64,000 nucleotides of DNA from Olleya sp. YS (GTDB taxonomy: Bacteria; Bacteroidota; Bacteroidia; Flavobacteriales; Flavobacteriaceae). A program made the position numbers and the translations under genes. The notes beneath the pieces were generated by a model. That model ran no database searches. It had not been told where the DNA came from and saw only the letters and a list, made by a program, of their open reading frames with translations. This document shows positions 58,635 through 64,000 of the stretch, one piece after another (within the stretch, counting starts at the first letter, position 1; each line of letters opens with the position of its first letter). The stretch spans positions 1,400,001-1,464,000 of the forward strand of contig NZ_CP121685.1 of the NCBI RefSeq assembly GCF_029760915.1, read 5' to 3'.

Positions 58635-60416
58635 TTAGTTTAAGGCGTCACCACGTAATGCTCTAAATTTTTTACGAGCCTCTACAGCAAAAATACTATC
58701 TGAATGGTTAAACAATATGGCTTCGTATAATTTTTTTGCTTCTTCAGGTTGTGCAAGTTGATTTACATATAGTTCAGCTAAATTATATAATGCATTATCC
58801 ATTAATATACTGTCTTTGTAATCTTTGATGATACGTTGGTAATTGTTTTTAGCTTTTTCAAAGCCCTGTAGTTTTTCAAATAACGTGGCTTGTTTAAATA
58901 AAGCTTGAGGTACAATAACTTCGGTTTTATGGTCTTCTAAGACTTGGCCTAAAATTTTGATGGCATCTTTGTTTTTGTTTTGAAAAGCCAACAAATCTGC
59001 TTTTGCATATTTTTTTAAGGCTCGTTGTAACGAGTCCTCAGCTCTGTTATCGCTAATTAATAATTTTAAATCTAAAGCATCATTTGCTGTTAATTGAGAG
59101 GTTGAAGATTTTAAAATTTTTAATTGGGATTCTGCCCATTTAAAATCGCCTTTATAATAACTAGTTTTTGCAACCCTAAATCTAGCCTCTTGAGCCAGCG
59201 TACTATTTTTAAGATTACGCTCAATTTGAGTGTAATAAATTAAAGCCTGATTAAATTTTTCTTCTAATACTAAAATGTCACCTAATTCTAACTTTACTAA
59301 AGCTAGTTGGCTTTCAGAAACATTGTAATTTAAAGTGTCTTTTAATAGGTTAATAGCTTCAGTAGGATTATCAAGATAGAATGCTAAAAAATGAGCGTAA
59401 CTAATTTGTAAGTCTAGTGTTTGAGGTGTTTTACCGTAGGCTTCAAAAATAGAAACATAGTCTTCTCTGATGTCTTGATACGCTTCAGGCAAACCAGTTT
59501 TAGTCTTTATTTGTAGGGTTTTTAAATGACCAGTTAATTTGGTGTCAATATCTTGAGTGGTTTCAATAATAAAATTGAATATAGATAACGCCTCATTATA
59601 TTGTTTTTGGTTTTCAGCAATTAAACCTAACTCGATAATACGATCTAAACTTTCTAATTCACGTTTATAAATGGCTTTTTCTTGTGCAAATGCTTTATTA
59701 AATTCTTTTTGTTGAATAAATAACCAACTGAGCATCTCATTCCACATCACATTTGGCGACTGCTGTATTTTTTTAAGTAGAATTTTTCTAAGGAAAATAT
59801 TACTTTCATTTGTGCTGTCTTCAGAAATGAACTCACTAACATACCTTTTTATAGAGTCTATATAATTTGGATTAACCTCTGCAAAATCTATATAACTGCT
59901 AAACATTTTTTCAACGTTACCTTGCTCTCCATAAATACGTGCTAATTGCATGCTAAAGTTTAAGATTGGCTTCAGCTCCATTGCTTTGTTGTAAGTTGTT
60001 ATGGCTTGGTCTAAAAGTGATAAATTTTCAAAAGTGCGACCAACGCGATAGGCATTATTTGCGTTGTCGTCTAAAGTTGCTATGGCTTGATTGTAATAGT
60101 TGTTGGCGTTGATTGTATCCTTTTGTAATTGATAATTATAACCTAACTCAACCAATAAGTCAGGAGCAGCTCTTTTTTGAATAGCTTCTAAAAGTCTTAC
60201 TTCTGCATCTTTAAACAATTCTAATTGTTGTTCAATTTTTACAATTTTTAAGAGGTAGTTATTGTTTTTCGTGTTTTTACTATACAGTTTTTTATAACTA
60301 CTTAACGCTTTTTCAAATTCGCCACTATTAAAATATTCTCGTGCAACCAAATCTTCTTGTGCATTGGCTATGCAAGAAAAAACTAAAAATGATAGGATTA
60401 AAAATCGTTTAAACAT
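58635..60416 (-). CDS. Secreted TPR-repeat protein
   Basis: I start at an ATG at 60416 (a second in-frame ATG is at 60419), because the protein then begins with the signal MFKRFLILSFLVFSCIANAQ. The remainder (about 590 residues) is helical with many tetratricopeptide repeats, for example YFNSGEFEKALSSYKKLY, IALDDNANNAYRVGRTF-like segments and FEKAKNNYQRIIKDYKDSILMDNALYNLAELY near the end. It is probably a periplasmic scaffold. TPR proteins of this size are common in Bacteroidota, and partners are not visible. It is the first gene of the operon leading to mgtE. Confidence 0.85.
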   Translation of the reverse strand: MFKRFLILSFLVFSCIANAQEDLVAREYFNSGEFEKALSSYKKLYSKNTKNNNYLLKIVKIEQQLELFKDAEVRLLEAIQKRAAPDLLVELGYNYQLQKDTINANNYYNQAIATLDDNANNAYRVGRTFENLSLLDQAITTYNKAMELKPILNFSMQLARIYGEQGNVEKMFSSYIDFAEVNPNYIDSIKRYVSEFISEDSTNESNIFLRKILLKKIQQSPNVMWNEMLSWLFIQQKEFNKAFAQEKAIYKRELESLDRIIELGLIAENQKQYNEALSIFNFIIETTQDIDTKLTGHLKTLQIKTKTGLPEAYQDIREDYVSIFEAYGKTPQTLDLQISYAHFLAFYLDNPTEAINLLKDTLNYNVSESQLALVKLELGDILVLEEKFNQALIYYTQIERNLKNSTLAQEARFRVAKTSYYKGDFKWAESQLKILKSSTSQLTANDALDLKLLISDNRAEDSLQRALKKYAKADLLAFQNKNKDAIKILGQVLEDHKTEVIVPQALFKQATLFEKLQGFEKAKNNYQRIIKDYKDSILMDNALYNLAELYVNQLAQPEEAKKLYEAILFNHSDSIFAVEARKKFRALRGDALN

Positions 60417-60465
60417 CATAATTGTAAATATAATAAATCCAATAGCTAGTAAATGTAAATAATAT

Positions 60466-60495
60466 GAAAAAAAATGCCCGAACATTGTTCGGGCA
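60466..60495 (-). terminator. Intrinsic terminator of the 40-residue ORF transcript
   Basis: A 10-base-pair stem ATGCCCGAAC/GTTCGGGCAT (60473-60482 with 60486-60495) with an ATT loop is followed on the minus strand by a run of eight U. It lies 50 bases before the TPR protein start codon. Confidence 0.9.
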
Positions 60496-60587
60496 TTCAG
60501 CCAATCTAAATAAAAGTGCTATTAATCATATATATTCAATATAAGATTCAATTACTTGATTGGGGCTAATCGATATAATTCAAATAA

Positions 60588-60710
60588 TTATTGTTTTACT
60601 TGCGCTATAGTTTCTTTATTGATGTTGTCTTGGTCGGAATTAGTATCTAAAACTTTCACCATTACAACTAAAAGCACCACAAAAAGCAAGAGTCTTGCTA
60701 CGGTTTTCAT
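60588..60710 (-). CDS. Small membrane protein (40 residues)
   Basis: The ORF begins MKTVARLLLFVVLLVVMVKV and ends ETIAQVKQ. It has one hydrophobic helix (about residues 4-20) followed by a polar tail with Asp, Asn and Lys. The gene lies alone between serS and the TPR protein gene and is followed 93 bases later by a strong terminator, so a dedicated small transcript is likely. An AT-rich region upstream has TTTG and TATTTTG-like boxes. Coding is likely but not proven. Confidence 0.6.
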   Translation of the reverse strand: MKTVARLLLFVVLLVVMVKVLDTNSDQDNINKETIAQVKQ

Positions 60711-60847
60711 AATAAGTAGGTTTTTTGGTACACCAAATAAAAGTTTTATTTAGTTAACTACAAAATAAAAACACTAAAAATTTGCAAAACAACGTTTATT
60801 TTAACACTTAATCGATGTTTTTGAATTGAAAAGTAGGAAAAATATGT
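60711..60847. other. Gene-free stretch upstream of the small ORF
   Basis: The 137 bases between the small membrane ORF and serS are AT-rich and hold no other ORF. Promoter-like boxes for the small ORF are the only structure seen, on the minus strand. Confidence 0.4.
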
Positions 60848-62119
60848 CTAATTTATAATATCGAAATCAGTATACGGAATCAACACCTCAGGTATTTTAA
60901 TACCATCTTCAGTTTGGTAGTTTTCTAATATACCAGCTAAGACACGTGGTAATGCTAAAGAACTTCCGTTTAACGTATGCGCTAATTCATTTTTACCATT
61001 GCTATTTTTAAATCGAAGTTTTAAACGATTAGCTTGAAAGGTTTCAAAATTAGACACGCTAGAGATTTCTAACCAACGGTCTTGAGCAGTTGAAAACACT
61101 TCAAAATCGTAAGTTAATGCAGAGGTAAAACCTATGTCTCCACCACATAATCTTAAAATTCTGTAAGGCAATTTAAGTTCGTTAAGTATGTCTTTAACAT
61201 GGTCAACCATAGTATCTAACGCTTGGTAAGAATTGTCAGGATGCTCCACTCGTAAAATTTCTACTTTATCAAATTGATGTAAACGGTTCAAACCACGTAC
61301 ATGTGCACCATAGCTTCCTGCTTCACGTCTAAAACAAGGTGTGTATCCAGTTATACTTATAGGTAAGTCACTGTCGTTTAGTAAAACATCTCTAAAAATG
61401 TTAGTTCCTGGTACTTCTGCTGTCGGGATTAAGTACAAATTATCTTCTGTTACATGATACATTTGTCCTTCTTTATCTGGTAATTGTCCAGTACCAAAAC
61501 CAGACGCTTCATTTACTAAATGAGGTAATTGATACTCGGTATAACCTGCAGCAGTATTTTTGTCTAAAAAATAGGCAATTAATGCACGTTGTAATCGTGC
61601 ACCTTTTCCTTTGTATACTGGGAAACCAGCACCTGTAATTTTATTACCTAATTCAAAATCAATGATGTCGTATTTTTTTGCTAATTCCCAATGTGGTAAG
61701 GCACCATCAAATAATTTTGGAATATCGCCTTTTTTGAATATTTCCTCATTATCCTCTTCTGTATTTCCTTTAGGAACAGACGTATGCGGTACGTTAGGAA
61801 TTTTATATAGCAATTGATTTAACGCTTCAGCAGTAGTATTTAATTGCTCATTTAAAGTTTTAGATTCTTCTTTTAAATCTCCAGTTTTAGCTTTTAAAGC
61901 GTTCGCTTTTTCGGCTTGACCAGATTTAAATAATATCCCAATTTCTTTAGAGATTGAGTTAGATTCTGCCAATATTGCATCTAATTTAGTTTGTAAAGCA
62001 CGACGCTCTTCATCTAAACGTAATACGTCTTCAATCATAGCAGTAGCATCCATGTTTCTAACAGCTAATCTGTTGATTACTAAATCTTTGTTCTCTCTAA
62101 TAAATGGTACTTGTAACAT
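60848..62119 (-). CDS. serS: Seryl-tRNA synthetase
   Basis: The 423-residue class II synthetase has an N-terminal coiled coil arm (about residues 1-110) that binds the long variable arm of tRNA-Ser. The catalytic part (about 170-420) has motif 2 TGYTPCFRREAGSYGAHVRGLNRLHQFDKVE near 260-290 and motif 3 TLNGSSLALPRVLAGILENYQ near 380-400. The length is normal. Its leader, on the upstream side, contains a REP-like repeat with terminal inverted ends (62131-62216). Confidence 0.97.
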   Translation of the reverse strand: MLQVPFIRENKDLVINRLAVRNMDATAMIEDVLRLDEERRALQTKLDAILAESNSISKEIGILFKSGQAEKANALKAKTGDLKEESKTLNEQLNTTAEALNQLLYKIPNVPHTSVPKGNTEEDNEEIFKKGDIPKLFDGALPHWELAKKYDIIDFELGNKITGAGFPVYKGKGARLQRALIAYFLDKNTAAGYTEYQLPHLVNEASGFGTGQLPDKEGQMYHVTEDNLYLIPTAEVPGTNIFRDVLLNDSDLPISITGYTPCFRREAGSYGAHVRGLNRLHQFDKVEILRVEHPDNSYQALDTMVDHVKDILNELKLPYRILRLCGGDIGFTSALTYDFEVFSTAQDRWLEISSVSNFETFQANRLKLRFKNSNGKNELAHTLNGSSLALPRVLAGILENYQTEDGIKIPEVLIPYTDFDIIN

Positions 62120-62130
62120 GTTTTTTATTT

Positions 62131-62216
62131 TGGGCGTTACCTAAAGGTCAGGCTTTCGCAAGTCGCTCTCTTTGAGGAGCTTCAACAATTGCTCAATCCT
62201 TAACGCAAAGTGTAAC
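62131..62216. repeat. REP-like element upstream of serS
   Basis: The element has GGGCGTTACC at one end and CTTAACGC at the other, so its ends include GCGTTA/TAACGC inverted repeats. The middle has GCTC...GAGC and other short stems. Its sequence (GGGCGTTACCTAAAGGTCAGG) resembles a dispersed flavobacterial repeat with GGGCGTT and TAACGC ends, known to me from memory. One copy is in this window. Confidence 0.5.
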
Positions 62217-62267
62217 TTCAAATTATAAGTTGTAAAAGTAGTAAGATTTTGTGTAGCTAAAAATAAA

Positions 62268-63587
62268 TTATTTATCTAATTGAGATAGTAATAACCAATC
62301 ACTATGGTTAAACGGATCCCACTGGACTGCAGCTAAATCTATTTTTGGGTTTACAAGTGTAACATAAGGTCTACCGTTGACACTAACATTACAGTCTACA
62401 TATACAGATACGTCTTGACCTCTGGACATAAAATCTTGTTTTAAACGTTGGGCAAATTGCCAAATAACATCGGGTTTTGTTGACGCTATTCGTTTTTGCT
62501 TTTTAGACAAATAGTGGTCTAAATTTATTGTGGTTGTTTCGTTAGTATGTTTATCAACAACTTTATAAATTGCATATCCATTTTTGGATCTTAACATCAT
62601 CCTCCAAGATAATCTATGACCTTCTTCGGTCCAAAGCACATCGTCTTTTATAAAATATTGACGGATAGGAAGTAGTAATTGAACACTAAAATATACTGTC
62701 GCTAACCCAAGTAGTATAGGTTTGTAATTTGGTATTATTATATTGTGCTCCTTGTACAAGGGTTTTTGTTTTAAAAAGATATTTCTAATAGTTTCAGGAG
62801 GAAAGAAAAATACACTAAAGCCTAGTGCTAAATAAGGAAAAATCCCTACTCCAAATACTACCGAGTTAAATAAATGGAAAAAAATAGATCCGAAAAACGC
62901 TAATTTTCTGGTGTGTTTATATAACAAAAAGGGTATGATTAAGCCATCATATAAAATTCCACCATAAGCAACTAAAACTGGAAAAAATGGATGCTGTAAA
63001 GCCTCTCCAATAATAGGATAATTTATTTTGTTTTGCATTAATATAGTAGGAACAGTCAAATCAATCCAATCTGGATATAATTTGGCAATAGATGCATAAG
63101 TGTATAAGATAAATAGTTGAATAACAAATATCCATTTGCACCAATTTGGCATACTTATTTGCTTAATACTTGGGTTAATTTTGACATCTAAAGAGGCGTA
63201 CCTATTAGCTGGAAGAAATATCATTATTCCGCTTAATAAACACAACAAGTAATAATGATTATTATAAGAGGCTTTTTGCATTAAATAGGTGGCTGTCCAC
63301 ATTACAGTAAATGCAATCATGCTAAGCCTATATTTATATCCTAACATGATTAATAAACCAAAACAACCCATGATGGCATAATAGACATACATCCAATGAC
63401 CAGGTAAGGGTTGTAAAAATTCAAAACCTATAAAATTAAAAGTAAATTTTGGATCAATGAGAGTGTATTTAATCCAACCTGTGAATATAGCACCAACAGA
63501 TTCTAAAAAACATAATAAACCAAAAATAATCCTGAAAACTATTAATGCGCTATTATCTATATGTTTAAATAAAAATTTATTGAGCAT
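62268..63587 (-). CDS. HTTM-domain membrane protein (vitamin K-dependent carboxylase-like)
   Basis: The 439-residue protein has eight or more hydrophobic segments in residues 10-320 and a soluble C-terminal part (about 330-439, VDKHTNETTTINLDHYLSKKQKRIA, AQRLKQDFMSRGQDVSVYVDCNVSVNGRPYVTLV). The N-terminal half (RIIFGLLCFLESVGAIF, GHWMYVYYAIMG, PANRYASLDVKIN) matches HTTM proteins related to gamma-glutamyl carboxylase. A Lys or His triad for carboxylation was not identified, so the activity is unproven. It overlaps ribF by 11 bases. Confidence 0.82.
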   Translation of the reverse strand: MLNKFLFKHIDNSALIVFRIIFGLLCFLESVGAIFTGWIKYTLIDPKFTFNFIGFEFLQPLPGHWMYVYYAIMGCFGLLIMLGYKYRLSMIAFTVMWTATYLMQKASYNNHYYLLCLLSGIMIFLPANRYASLDVKINPSIKQISMPNWCKWIFVIQLFILYTYASIAKLYPDWIDLTVPTILMQNKINYPIIGEALQHPFFPVLVAYGGILYDGLIIPFLLYKHTRKLAFFGSIFFHLFNSVVFGVGIFPYLALGFSVFFFPPETIRNIFLKQKPLYKEHNIIIPNYKPILLGLATVYFSVQLLLPIRQYFIKDDVLWTEEGHRLSWRMMLRSKNGYAIYKVVDKHTNETTTINLDHYLSKKQKRIASTKPDVIWQFAQRLKQDFMSRGQDVSVYVDCNVSVNGRPYVTLVNPKIDLAAVQWDPFNHSDWLLLSQLDK

Positions 63588-64000
63588 ATGTCTTTAAAAA
63601 CTCCAGTGCTTTTGTTTTATCTAAATCCAGTTGCACTTTAAGCTTATTTAGGTTTTCAAATCTTTGTTCATCTCTTAATCTATATAACAACTCGATGCTT
63701 AAGTTTTTGTTGTAGAGTGACTTATTTAAATTAAAAAAGTGAATTTCAATACTTTGGTCTACTCCATTAACAGTTGGGTTTGTTCCAATATTCATCATAC
63801 CAAATTCTAATTTGCCATCTATTTTAGCTTGCACTACATAAACCCCTTTTTTAGGGATAAGTTTATAAGCTTCCTCTATTAGTAAGTTAGCTGTAGGGTA
63901 ATTTATAGTTTTTCCTATACCCTTACCCTTAACGATATTTCCAGTTAACATAAATTGATACCCTAAATAAGTATTTGCAGTTTTAATATCACCTTCAAGT
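63577..64000 (-). CDS. ribF: Riboflavin kinase/FAD synthetase RibF (3' part, runs off the window)
   Basis: The open reading frame runs through the window edge without a start codon that suits the family. The visible 141 residues are the C-terminal riboflavin kinase domain: LEGDIKTANTYLGYQF near the edge, then GNIVKGKGIGKTINYPTANL, KKGVYVVQAKIDGKLEFGMMNIGTNPTV, and a last third rich in Leu and Lys (LYRLRDEQRFENLNKL). The N-terminal FAD synthetase half lies outside. RibF makes FMN and FAD from riboflavin. It overlaps the HTTM gene by 11 bases, so the two are likely co-transcribed. Confidence 0.93.
   Translation of the reverse strand, partial: LEGDIKTANTYLGYQFMLTGNIVKGKGIGKTINYPTANLLIEEAYKLIPKKGVYVVQAKIDGKLEFGMMNIGTNPTVNGVDQSIEIHFFNLNKSLYNKNLSIELLYRLRDEQRFENLNKLKVQLDLDKTKALEFLKTYAQ

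Noticed and set aside
1-64000. tRNA, rRNA, tmRNA or prophage genes
   Set aside because: No cloverleaf with a GGTTCGAAT-type T arm, no rRNA signature and no integrase, terminase or capsid-like proteins were seen on reading both strands. A tRNA scan would settle small RNAs.

Overview
The window is one continuous stretch of AT-rich chromosome from a member of the Bacteroidota, almost certainly family Flavobacteriaceae. The evidence is the gliding-motility genes gldE and gldD, promoters with a TAnnTTTG -7 box, start codons without Shine-Dalgarno sequences, DUF3127, DUF3098, DUF4199, DUF4286 and DUF4301 families, a flavobacterial-type long L21 protein, a fused OlsF-type lipid acyltransferase and a TonB-linked TPP riboswitch. 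I saw no rRNA, tRNA, CRISPR array, prophage or complete insertion sequence. Most of the window is housekeeping DNA with small accessory islands.

Layout. 0-4 kb: HU, then mutY-ssb-gldE-gldD. 4-7.7 kb: a leftward accessory stretch with a jelly-roll lipoprotein, an unknown membrane protein next to a palindromic boundary, an ASCH-domain lipoprotein, a small secreted protein and a metal-binding lipoprotein with a cysteine-rich tail. 7.7-16 kb: an EamA transporter, an active/inactive M16 peptidase pair, DUF4199, rplU-rpmA, a DinB-like protein and ahcY. 16-23.3 kb: a rightward cluster with a phosphopantetheinyl transferase, GGGP synthase, thiamine-binding-like protein, PnuC-type transporter, NadR-like kinase, DUF4301 and arfB, followed by a TPP riboswitch and its TonB-dependent receptor. 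23.3-31 kb: a degenerate Rieske-like lipoprotein, greA with a terminator-bearing leader, a HIT protein, a sensor kinase, flavin reductase, DUF3127, aat, tag, a thioredoxin-like protein and a TonB-like protein. 31-34.2 kb: truB, uppP, DUF3098, a 47-residue membrane ORF and ftsX, all leftward. 34.3-43.7 kb: an unusual leuS, secreted proteins, a TlpA-like protein and mfd. 43.8-48.6 kb: TerB, then a compact four-gene signalling operon and fbp. 48.7-52.3 kb: an acetyltransferase, aspartate kinase and olsF. 52.3-64 kb: an ArsR regulator, a 48-residue-repeat helical protein, small metabolic genes, mgtE, rsmA, a TPR protein, serS, an HTTM protein and the truncated end of ribF.

The strongest candidate for an undescribed system is the leftward operon at 44314-47517. 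A coiled-coil protein, a coiled-coil plus Roadblock-like protein, a stand-alone Rab/MglA-like small GTPase and a soluble PAS-kinase-receiver protein are encoded with gaps or overlaps of 20 bases or less. The architecture suggests a GTPase switch coupled to two-component signalling. Other points of interest are a greA leader with two hairpins, one a strong terminator just before the start codon; a near-identical 30-base ArsR-type operator at two places 32 kb apart; a REP-like palindrome inside the leuS coding sequence and a rebuilt leucine-specific domain in the same gene; an ASCH domain on a predicted lipoprotein; and a DUF3127 protein that ends in the same DDLPF tail as SSB.

All calls rest on reading the sequence and on memory of protein families. 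No database search was run.
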